Shown: positions 1-8,473 of the stretch, piece by piece | Layout of the letters: each line of letters starts with the position of its first letter | How positions within the stretch are numbered: position 1 is the first letter of the stretch | Source: Heliocidaris erythrogramma | Lineage: Eukaryota > Echinodermata > Echinoidea > Camarodonta > Echinometridae | Length of the DNA stretch: 64,000 nt | NCBI GenBank assembly: GCA_025617745.1 | Contig: CM046866.1 | Location: forward strand, 15,135,725 to 15,199,724 | Direction of reading: 5' to 3' | The notes under the pieces: generated by a model | Database searches by the model: none | What the model saw: only the letters and a program-made list of their open reading frames with translations | Told to the model about the DNA's origin: nothing | Translations under genes and position numbers: made by a program

Positions 1-460
1 CTACCCCCGAGCTCATGGAAATTGTGGAAATAATCAAGAATTAACTGGCAGTTTTCTCTTCACCTAGCAGTAGCAGTCATATATCTATTAAAATGTGTCA
101 GGTTCAAGGTAACAACTCTTTAATGGTTGAGGAAGTCAAATCTCTGAAAAGGTTTGTATTAAATAATTTTTACAAGACCATTGAATACGTGCATGTATGT
201 GTGACGTTGTGGCATTGTCCCACATATTGATTTTTGTGTGGTTTTCTAACTTTAAGAATGACCTATTTTTCCAATGTTACTCATTCATACTGTAGAGTGT
301 AGTTACTACTAGATCACTCATAGGTACACGCCATTGCCGACTGTGTAGTAACGCAGCCAACACACATCCCATACCTAAACTGCATCACTGACTGTGCATT
401 TTTGGCTATATTTAATTGAAACTCATGTATTGCAGTTTACTTAAACATGTTAAATCCAAA
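1..460. other. No gene seen; one repeat piece
   Basis: I see no coding exon here. Positions about 314-385 hold a piece (ggtacacgccattgccgac, then cgcagccaacacacatccc) that recurs inverted at about 4218-4290 and partly at 2181-2210, so it belongs to the repeat composite that follows. Confidence 0.5.
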
Positions 461-463
461 TAC

Positions 464-571
464 TTATTTTATGTTGAATAATAGATGATAAAAACTTACC
501 AGGTTGTTTTGTGACCTTTGAAGAGGGTTTCCTGAAATTTTGGGTCCTTTTTGTCGATAACTGCTATCGAG
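464..571 (-). repeat. Cassette B donor end, copy 1
   Basis: On the minus strand this segment reads through a short open stretch ending in a splice-donor-like gtaagttttt. It matches about 4385-4487 in the same orientation and 4060-4150 inverted. Only the donor half of the cassette is present; the other half is replaced by the cactcatagctacattcct segment. Confidence 0.5.
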
Positions 572-1366
572 ACCACTCATAGCTACATTCCTATACTTCG
601 TGTGTATAATTAGGGAGGTCCACAAAAAAAAAAACCAGCCCTCACTGTCACAAAACATGCCTTAAAATATTGATTAATATTCCAATTATCACACAGATGG
701 CTCAAAACTTAACTGAAAATCTCATAAATAGTGAAAAATAAGGGCTAAATAGTCCATATCATGTGCTGAAAAATACATGGACATATTCTGCCTGCAGCGC
801 GTACGTGGCTTTACAAGCAATGTACTATCGATAGTCAAACGATCATCATGCGCGCACGCGAATAAATTGGAAGAAATTCCCCCAAAATCGTAGCTCACTG
901 CATGACAAGCCCATATCTATGCCTCTCACATGCATAGGCGATTCACTGCGGCGCGATAATTCAATGACTCATCGATACTAACGAACTCAACTCCCCTAAA
1001 ATACACAGATTCTGACACATCTTACTACATCACCCACTCAAACTATGCAAGAACAAGGTAAGTAGTGATAAAAATGCCTAAAATTGCATACATACCGCCA
1101 CTTTGTTTGTCCTTCAGGGAAAAAATCCTGGGTTTGGTGGGATGTATAGGGCATCCCCTGAACGGTAAACTCGCAGACATTCAGAATACGTCATTGATAA
1201 ACATAGGGGGACCAATCACAGAAAGAAAAAATCTCAGATTCATTCGCCTGTCATTCGCTTAACACAGGCGGTATCGGAAGTGTGTGCATGCATAGCGGGC
1301 CGAATCGCGCATTGACTATCTGTGCACTTGCGCGATAGCGCCATCTAGCGCCCGTGGTTGTGCCTA

Positions 1367-2005
1367 GTATAATGTAGGCAGTCATACACCTCACCTTTTT
1401 AAAACACCACTGCACAAAAGTCACAAACATTCACTCAAAATCGGCATTTAATTTACAAAAACCGACCACTAAATATCCAAGAAATACAATAAATTCAACT
1501 CACCGATGTTGGAAAAGATATTTCCAAAAATCAAATCCGTAATTTACTGTTGATTCTCGCGAAACGAGCTATCGGAGTCATTGTGTACATTTCCTGGTCG
1601 CCGCGGGCGCTGACATCTCCCCAAAAGAGTTTTGTCCTTAAAAATTCGGTCCCTATGTGGCATACACGGAAAGTCCCGATTTTCTGTGTGCGCGATCGTA
1701 AAGATCGCTGTGCGCTTGCGATCCCGAGTTTCTTCGTAGACAAAAATTTTATTGGCCGATTTTAGTCTAAGACATCGGCAGTATGTAAACAACACGCGAT
1801 CGCGAAACAAATCGGCGGGGATTTCTCCGGTTTTGGACAAGATTTTGACTTTGGATTTTGCTGAAAATATCAAAAGTTTTTCCTAACGGCCATTTGAGGT
1901 AGGAGTGAGATTTTTAAGGGCGGAATTTGAAAGCAAGGTATTTAAAATATTTATCTTATTTCCCCCCCACCTTTACTACACGCGACAGAAAATACAAACT
2001 ATTTT
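1367..2005 (-). repeat. Cassette A, left arm of the long inverted repeat
   Basis: This is the reverse complement of about 5634-6275 with scattered substitutions and indels. On the minus strand it contains the same exon-like stretch (residues such as KTGEIPADLFRDRVLF) but the frame is broken part way by an indel, so this copy looks degraded beside the right arm. Splice-like borders are retained. Confidence 0.6.
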
Positions 2006-2048
2006 TGCATTTTGTATTCGTAGTGGTCAATATGACCACTATTCGTGG

Positions 2049-2180
2049 TGTGATCGAGACTGTCCCGTCAGCATCCAGTTTGTATTTTTCACGATTATGA
2101 TGAAGGGAGCCCTCAGCGCTCGTAGTAGTACCGGCGCGATCGGTTCGTCGATCTCCTACGAAGACCTGGAAGGGCCAAAC
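2049..2180 (-). repeat. Cassette B coding-like part, copy 2
   Basis: The minus strand encodes a stretch with the words TTTSAEGSLHHN and YKLDADGTVSI. The same stretch is open at 4610-4487 (minus) and 3958-4056 (plus). Beyond YKLDADGTVSI this copy diverges from the others. I do not recognise the protein. Confidence 0.5.
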
Positions 2181-2609
2181 CACTCATAGGTACACGCCAT
2201 TGCCGACCGTGTAGTAACGCAGGCAATAGCACATCAGCAAGCAATGGTCATATTGACCATTAGAATCATATACATGTGTGTATACTGGGTATTGGGGAAA
2301 CAGATGTAATTTTGTTTCAAACAGAGGTTTTTGTGGGCAAACTGATACTTATGTATCAGTCTGTATATATTAAGTTATAACTTCGTTAAGATACAAAATG
2401 TAGAAAGTTACAAAAACTTACATTTACAGCCCTCTTTTTCCAAATTGTCACAGCATCATTGGCGACGCGACGACTGCTCTCGACATGTTGCTTACTGTGA
2501 GGGCGCTGTACAGTATGCCGGATACGGACACAATATCCGGTGGATAAGAGATACGACGGCGGGTGGCTATTTTCTCTCACAGACTTAGTCTTAGCTTACG
2601 AGACAAAAA

Positions 2610-3300
2610 ATGGCACGATATGCTTGTTGATACAGCCCCCATGAAAAAGTTTTTAGAACTTGATGGGCTATTCAGGCACTCATCACTCCGTATTATTTTG
2701 GGGTTGTTTTCTGCTCTATTTAACTAGCGTCGACCTATTATTTTAATGTCATTTATTTTTATCTTTGATATTTATTAATGAGCTTCATGGGCGTCGCCAG
2801 GGGGTGCGGAGGTTGCGAACGCCCCCCCCCCCTTTTTTTTTGCTTGTCAGGGAATTATGGAGGAAACTGGACCCCCATACCCCACTGAGCGAATTTTTAA
2901 CGTCTGGAGAAATTAAAAAAAAAACATAAATCATTATCATCAATGATCACTTTGAATGCTTGTACAATAAGAACAGAAATAAATATCATCTTTATAATTA
3001 TGGACTGAAAATAAAACCTACGCACTACTAGTAGGCCTTCTACTTTAGACAGCATGCTCCTGCTATCCCGAATAATCTTACACTAGAAATAAAGTCACTT
3101 AACTCAATCAAATACATTGTATCTTTAAAAGAGAACTAAAATTCCTACTTTAATAATGAAGCGTTTGAAATTGTGAATTCTTGATTTTACTGCTTTGTAT
3201 TGTCCTGTGTTGGGGTTGTGCAGTAATATATTTTTTTGGTATGTCATAAATATATATATACATATATATTCGTAATTATTTATTCCTTTATTAATAGTAA
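2610..3300. other. No gene; GC-run repeat remnant and AT-rich DNA
   Basis: Near 2788-2865 there is a gcgtcgccaggggg start, long C and T runs and the phrase tgcttgtcagggaattatgg. The same phrase recurs at about 49808 and, inverted, near 28690, which marks a dispersed repeat family. The rest is AT-rich and I see nothing in it. Confidence 0.4.
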
Positions 3301-3310
3301 TCTATTATCT

Positions 3311-3577
3311 TTTAATTTTTCTATATAATATTGAATTTTCAGTGCAACTTATTTCAACTTAGTCGTCTCAACAAATCCTTATGGCCGCCCAATTCCAATA
3401 ATGCTCTATCTTGTGTTGTTATCTCTAGTCTTGTATTGTTTTATTGTCTTATTATATTAACTTATTCTGTACTCTTGATGGACTTTAATATAATGACTGT
3501 TATTCTGTCAGGATTGTATTCCTTTGTTGTTGTTATTTATTTTATTTAATTTGAATAAAATTGAATAGAATTGACTG
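3311..3577 (+). mobile_element. Probable 3' end of a CR1/L2-like LINE
   Basis: A T-rich stretch ends in a degenerate ttgaataaaattgaatagaa tail. Such a short A-rich tandem tail is typical of the 3' UTR of CR1/L2 LINEs, and a clearer fragment of that type lies at 52555-53430. No coding part is kept. The call rests on the tail and composition only. Confidence 0.35.
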
Positions 3578-3692
3578 TCTTATCTTATATTTTGATGACG
3601 ATACATTTCCAGTCTCAGAAAGTGCCAAGATTTATAAATTGGTGAGTTGATAAATATTAGGACGAACCCCAGTACTTAAGTTATGTACCATC

Positions 3693-3860
3693 AGTGGCGG
3701 ATCCAGGGGGGGGGGGGGGGGGGGGGCACAGCCGGCCCGTACCCCCCCCCCCCTTTTGGAAGAGAAGTATGAATTTTTACCATAGACGATCCGCCATTTT
3801 TTCGATTGTGCCCCCCTTTTAGAGTGAAGACCTTTTTTTTTTGGGGGGGGGGGTATATAT
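3693..3860. repeat. cagtggcggatccagg repeat, partial copy
   Basis: It starts with cagtggcggatccagg followed by a G run, then C runs and a G run. The full palindromic version is at 28624-28756, and a related internal piece is at 49685-49830. No right-hand ccactg end is visible here, so the copy is partial. Confidence 0.5.
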
Positions 3861-3924
3861 CCATGATCATGAAGCTACAATGTAGCTGAATGGTAAGACT
3901 AACTCATTAACAACCGCCAAAGCT

Positions 3925-4137
3925 GTGTTGACAACAGGTAAACAACGAGGTGGAGATCGAGGAACCGATCGCGCTGGTACCACTACGAGCGCTGAGGGCT
4001 CCCTTCATCATAATCATGAGAAATACAAAATGGATGCTGACGGGACAGTCTCGATAGGAGTTTTCGACAAAAATTTCCCAAAATTTCAGGAAACCCTCTT
4101 CAAAGGTCACCAAACAAACTGGTAAGTTTTAATCATC
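3925..4137 (+). repeat. Cassette B, copy 3, with intact open frame and splice donor
   Basis: An open frame runs to residues ETLFKGHQTNW and then meets a donor consensus (caaactg then gtaagtttt). It shares EGSLHHN and DADGTVSI with the two minus-strand copies. The start of the frame, upstream of GGDRGTDRAG, is not shared, so the real 5' edge of the cassette is near 3955. The product is not recognised. It may be an internal or first exon caught in a repeat. Confidence 0.45.
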
Positions 4138-4404
4138 TATTATTCAACATAATTATTTACATTTAAGTAAACTGCATTATATCAATATTTATGAAATAGA
4201 GCCAAACAGGCGCATTCATGCAGTTTAGGTATGGGATGTGTGTTGGCTGCGTTACTACACAGTCGGCAATGGCGTGTACCTATGAGTGGGCAATAGTGAG
4301 TACGGTACTAATATGTATCACTGTGCATTTTTGGCTATATTTAAGTGAAACCCATATCTTGGTGTTTACTTAAATATAACTAATTATGTTGAATAATAGA
4401 TGAT

Positions 4405-4617
4405 TAAAACTTACCAGTTTGTTTTGTGACCTTTGAAGAGGGTTTCCTGAAATTTTGGGTCCTTTTTGTCGATAACTGCTATCGAGACTGTCCCGTCAGC
4501 ATCCAGTTTGTATTTTTCACGATTATGATGAAGGGAGCCCTCAGCGCTCGTAGTAGTACCGGCGCGATGGGTTCGTCGATCTCCTACGAAGACCTGGAAG
4601 GGCCAAACTGACGACGT
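4405..4617 (-). repeat. Cassette B, copy 4
   Basis: The minus-strand frame is open from GPFQVFVGDRR through EKYKLDADGTVSI to FKGHKTNW, followed by the donor-like gtaagtttt. It is the most complete copy of the cassette and directly abuts the 4600-4683 hairpin. No known domain is recognised. Confidence 0.45.
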
Positions 4618-4683
4618 AAAAAAATAAAAAATATTACGTACGTACGTAATATTTTTTTTTTTTTTACGTCGTCAGTTTGGCCC
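4600..4683. repeat. 84-bp near-perfect hairpin
   Basis: The arm begins gggccaaactgacgacgtaa and is answered by its reverse complement ending in cagtttggccc. The centre is attacgtacgtacgtaat. The palindrome stands at the head of a 442-bp direct repeat. Confidence 0.8.
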
Positions 4684-5041
4684 TTTCAGGTCTTCGTAGA
4701 ATAGCTTGTGTGCGTAACATTCTGCGTACGTATCTACGGTGCGTAACCATGTAGAGCGGCCTCACTAGTACTAGTGCGCAACATTATTTGAGAGCAGTCG
4801 TGATCCGTATGGAGATGTGGGTAACAAGTACCAAAAAGAGGGCTGTAAATGTAAGTTTTTATAACTTTCTACATTTTGTATCTTAACGAACTGATAACTT
4901 AAAATCTAAAGAATGATACTTAAGTATCAGTTTGCCCACAAAAACATCAATTTCAAACAAAATTACATCTGTATCCCCAATACCCAGTATACACACATGT
5001 ATATGATTCTAATGGTCAATATGACCATTGCTTGCTGATGT

Positions 5042-5149
5042 GGGCCAAACTGACGACGTAAAAAAATAAAAAATATTACGTACGTACGTAATAATTACTA
5101 CGTACACGTACGTAATATTTTTAATTTTTTTACGTCGTCAGTTTGGCCC
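5042..5149. repeat. 108-bp hairpin, second copy
   Basis: It has the same arms as the 4600-4683 palindrome but a longer centre (extra acgtacgtaataattacta). The arms are complementary except for small differences in the A/T runs. Confidence 0.75.
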
Positions 5150-5633
5150 TTCCAGGTCTTCGTAGAATAGCTTGTGTGCGTAACATTCTGCGTACGTATC
5201 TACAGTGCGTAACCATGTAAAGCGGCCTCACTAGTGCGCAACATATTGAGAGCAGTCGTCATCCGTATGGAGGTGTGGGTAACAAGTACCAAAAAGAGGG
5301 CTGTAAATGTAAGTTTTTATAACTTTCTACATTATGTATCTTAACGAACTGATAACTTAAAATCTAAAGAATGATACTTAAGTATCAGTTTGCCCACAAA
5401 AACCTCCATTTCAAACAAAATTACATCTGTATCCCCAATACCCAGTATACACACATGTATATGATCCTAATGGTCAATATGACCATTGCTTGCTGATGTG
5501 TACTAGATCTTAGATGTAGTAAAAGTAAGATAGATCTATCTATCATTGGAAAATTTAGATGTAGTCCTGCCCTTTATGGCTATTAAGTTATAGCTAAGTA
5601 ATATGCCCACTCCCGGGTACATTTCTGTAAAAT

Positions 5634-6275
5634 AGTTGGTATTTTCTGTCGCATGTACTAAAGGTATGGGGGAAAAAATAAGATAAATATTTTAAATACT
5701 TGCTTTCAAATTCAGCCCTTAAAAATCTCACTCCTACCTCAAATGGCCGTTAGGAAGAACTTTTTATATTTTCAGCAAAATCCAAAGTCAAAATCTTGTC
5801 CAAAACCGGAGAAATCCCCGCCGATTTGTTTCGCGATCGCGTGTTGTTTACAAACTGCCGATGTCTTAGACTAAAATCGGCCAATACAATTTTTGTCCAC
5901 GAAGAAACTCGGGATCGCACGCGCACATCGATCTTTACGATCGCGCACACAGAAAATCAGAACTTTTCCGTGTACGCCATAGGGACCAAATTTTTGAGGA
6001 CAAAACTCTTTTGGGGAGATGTCGGCGCCCGCGGCGACCAGGAAATGTACACAATGACTCCGATAGCTCGTTTCGCGAGAATCAACAGTAAATTACGGAT
6101 TTGATTTTTGAAAATATCTTTTCCAACATTGGTGAGTTGAATTTATTGTATTTCTTGGATATTTTGGGGTCGGTTTTTGAAAATTAAATGCCGATTTTGA
6201 GTGAATATTGGTGACTTTTGTGCAGTGGTGTTTTAAAAAGTTGAGGTGTATGACTGCCTACATTATACACACGAA
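5634..6275 (+). repeat. Cassette A, right arm, with exon-like open frame
   Basis: An acceptor-like ttttatattttcag ends near 5776. The frame after it is open for roughly 110 residues (KSKVKILSKTGEIPADLF at the start, IARFARINSKLRI before a stop at about 6104). A donor-like ttggtgagttg follows at about 6130. The stop precedes the donor, so if this is an exon it would be a terminal coding one, or it is read in another frame. The 1367-2005 arm is its inverted copy. The product is not recognised. Confidence 0.4.
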
Positions 6276-6301
6276 GTATAGGAATGTAGCTATGAGTGAA
6301 T

Positions 6302-6720
6302 ATGCCCAGTAATCCTCAAATTGGCAAGAATCCTACCTAGGATATCCAAAAAACAGCAGAACGGCGGAATACATAGGATTTATATGGAGCGGAGACATAT
6401 AGATTATAGTGCAGCAAGATCAGATTCGCTGTCAATTGCTCGTGGTCTAGTGGTAAAGGCGTCTGGTCAGAGTGTCAGAGTATTCTCTTTCTACACTGCC
6501 ATGACTGCACTCGCGTTTAAGGTCCTGGGTTCGAATCCCGCTCTTTCATGTCTTTCTTGCTGATAATTTTTTCAGTTATGAATCGATAACGATAGCGTTT
6601 ATTCCGTTATAAATTACTGAATTTCAACAATGAAAACCAAGAAACTTGACTAATTATTCACTTGCTCAGGCGGATTTAATGGCAGCTGGGCATAATAACG
6701 ACTTTGGCCCCCTTTATCTA
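6302..6720 (+). repeat. tRNA-like repeat, copy 1
   Basis: The block begins with atgcccagtaatcctcaaat and ends with aataacgactttggccc. In the middle (about 6436-6546) is a pol III-like unit: ggtctagtggtaaaggcgtc resembles an A box and gggttcgaatcccg contains a perfect B box. About 60 bases separate them, more than in a normal tRNA, so this is a tRNA-derived repeat and not a functional tRNA. Confidence 0.6.
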
Positions 6721-6846
6721 CAATTTTATTTATGATAGTTGCAGAGGTCCTGGCTGAAAAATAAAACAACAAAACGCATTACTAGTACTAGCATGACTAG
6801 GCCTACTACTATTACTACTACACATGATGGCTATTATAGCTAATAT

Positions 6847-7262
6847 GCCCAGTAATCCTCAAATTGGCAAGAATCCTACCTAGGATATCAAAAAAACAGC
6901 AGAACGGAGGTATAGATAGGATTTGTATGGAGCGGAGGTATAAAGCCTTAATAAACAAAGTAATAGATCTAGTGCAGCAAGATCAGGTTCGCTGTCAATT
7001 GCTCTTGGTCTAGTGCCGTGGTAAAGGCGTCTGGTCAGACTGTCAGAGTATTCTCTTTCTACACTGCACTTGCGTTTAAACTTTAAGGTCCCGGGTTCGA
7101 ATCCCGCTCTTTCTTGCTGATAATTTTTTCAGTTATGAATAACGATAGCGTTTATTCCATTATAAATAACAGAATTTCAACAATGAAAACCAAGAAACTT
7201 GACTAATTATTCACTTGTTCAGGCGGATTTAATGGCGGCTGGGCATAATAACGACTTTGGCC
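6847..7262 (+). repeat. tRNA-like repeat, copy 2
   Basis: A direct copy of 6302-6720, with the same head, the same A-box and B-box words (gggttcgaatcccg near 7090) and the same tail. Here the A box is disturbed by an insertion (ctagtgccgtggtaaagg). It starts 545 bp downstream of copy 1, so the pair is either a tandem duplication or two insertions. Confidence 0.6.
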
Positions 7263-7430
7263 CACATGACTAACACTAGTACTAAAGTTTACTAACAAGT
7301 AACAGTAACAGTTAGCCAGGACTAGCTTCGTGAGTGTAAAAAAAAAAAAGCATTACTACACATGACTAACACTAGTAACAGTAACGGTTAGCCATGACTA
7401 GCTTCGTGAGTGTAAAAAAAAAAATAAAAA
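7263..7430 (+). repeat. Short direct repeat, two copies
   Basis: The segment catgactaacactagta ... ctagcttcgtgagtgtaaa occurs at about 7264-7350 and 7368-7428, with A runs after each copy. No gene is seen. Confidence 0.55.
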
Positions 7431-7659
7431 AATTGGCTATACGCCTTTTACATCACGAGGCCAGGTGTTTTTATCCAGCAATCTAATTGCGCACAGATTA
7501 GCAGGACATGGAAAATGCCCTGAAATAACACTTTCCTGATAACCCCCGCGACCGACGGGTCCTTCACCACAGCGTCTCCTCCTAGGGAAACTTTTGGAAT
7601 GATTATTTGTTTTTGATCGTAAGTATTTTTACAAAAAAATTGTTAAAAAGAGCATAAGA

Positions 7660-7735
7660 AATTTCAGAGAACTCACCAGCGTTTGTGTATCCATGCCTCT
7701 TCTTGTCATGCAGATTTAAAATGGCGGCTGCGTGC
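7660..7735. promoter_or_regulatory. Candidate bidirectional promoter with YY1-like motif
   Basis: The word aaaatggcggctg at 7718-7730 fits the YY1 motif (AAnATGGCGGC) often placed at animal transcription starts. It lies in a short CpG-richer patch about 0.7 kb before the first CTU2 exon I can place. On the minus strand, a reading ends at cacaaacgctg followed by a strong donor (gtgagttctc) at about 7675, so a divergent transcript may start here. Both points are inferred. Confidence 0.35.
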
Positions 7736-7989
7736 GACGGCGCGCGATACAACCATAATTGAAACTATACGTCACCGACAGCACGCACCGACGCACGCAG
7801 AAAAATAAGAGAAACATGCGAAAGTTTGAAAAAATTTTACAAAAAATAAGAAAATCATGAATGTTTGGAAAGTGAGATAACTAGAACTCTGCGAATCTCA
7901 AATTGACAATTCTTGAGTCGATTGTGACTTAATCCCGGTCAACTCTCCCATGTATCGTACACTAATATAACAATAATTTTCAATTTTCT

Positions 7990-8334
7990 CCTAAGGGCCT
8001 TTTCTCTTGGGGCAGTTTTAAAAATATATTGTATATGGCATATTGTTGTAGGTCATCCAAAAGAAAAATATCATACTGACTTATAAATATTGAAATATTG
8101 ACATTTTATTTGTGGGAGCAAATGCGAGAGTTGTCAGCCACTATATCACAGTGACATAACTGATTAGGCCAATTTGAACTTCCCATATACATGTATGTAT
8201 AGTGATGGCAATTTTCAAAAATACATAACTTTCTTACTGCTTGTGCAATTTTGCTCAAAATTTCACGTATCTACATTTCTTAGTTTTCTGCTTTCATTCA
8301 GAACAACAGGCCCTTAAGGTTAGATTTCCCTTTA
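7990..8334 (+). repeat. Dispersed repeat ending in TTAA, copy 1
   Basis: This about 345-bp block resembles 61618-61975 in the same orientation (ggggcag near the start, acataactttctta inside, and a right end ttaggt/ttggatttccctttaa). The right end looks like a TTAA MITE end; no matching left end is visible, so it may be truncated. Confidence 0.45.
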
Positions 8335-8404
8335 ATTCAATATTTTTATAAAATTATGACATACAAAGTGACATACATTCCTGTTTTCCCATTTCATATT
8401 TCAG

Positions 8405-8473
8405 GAGTTCAACCTGCATGAAATGTGACCAGGCAGCTGTTGTCATTGCAAGAGTAAAGGATGCCTTCTGTCG
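8405..8473 (+). CDS. CTU2: CTU2 exon, N-terminal zinc motif
   Basis: Acceptor ttcag precedes it and donor gtgagaa follows. It encodes CMKCDQAAVVIARVKDAFC, the first half of the zinc site typical of the CTU1/CTU2 family. It begins with the last base of a split codon, which proves a further exon upstream. Confidence 0.9.

Larger units (their letters stand above)
4600..5500 (+). repeat. Direct repeat, unit about 442 bp, two copies
   Basis: The unit starts at 4600 and again at 5042, both times with the gggccaaactgacgacg hairpin. It continues with gtcttcgtagaatagcttgt, a stretch ending in ggctgtaaat then gtaagttttt (donor-like), and ends at about tgctgatgtg. The two copies differ by few substitutions and small indels. 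Confidence 0.75.
460..6300. repeat. Composite of inverted and direct exon-like repeat cassettes
   Basis: The block is built from a few modules used several times in both orientations. Its outer edges are matched: the segment cactcatagctacattcct at about 574 is the reverse complement of the one ending near 6297. A long arm (about 1367-2005) is repeated inverted at about 5634-6275. Two other modules recur: one at 2049-2180, 4487-4610 and inverted at 3958-4125, the other at 2390-2560 inverted and at 4770-4870 and 5240-5330. The modules carry splice-like borders. I recognise no transposase, RT or rolling-circle protein. This could be a non-autonomous foldback-type transposon or rearranged copies of an unknown gene. 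Confidence 0.6.

Noticed and set aside
5796..6104. 102-residue open frame as a stand-alone gene
   Set aside because: It lies in the inverted repeat arm, its other copy is frame-broken and it has no recognised domain. It is described as part of cassette A instead.
6436..6546. Functional tRNA gene
   Set aside because: The boxes fit but the distance between them is far too long and no anticodon arm or acceptor stem closes. It is treated as a tRNA-derived repeat.
7721..7762. ATGGCGGCTGCG as the CTU2 start codon
   Set aside because: The frame stops after 13 codons with no usable donor before the stop, so it cannot join the first placed exon.
7858..7876. Tiny CTU2 first exon atgaatgtttggaaa with donor gtgaga
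   Set aside because: It ends on a codon boundary, while the exon at 8405 needs two bases of a split codon.
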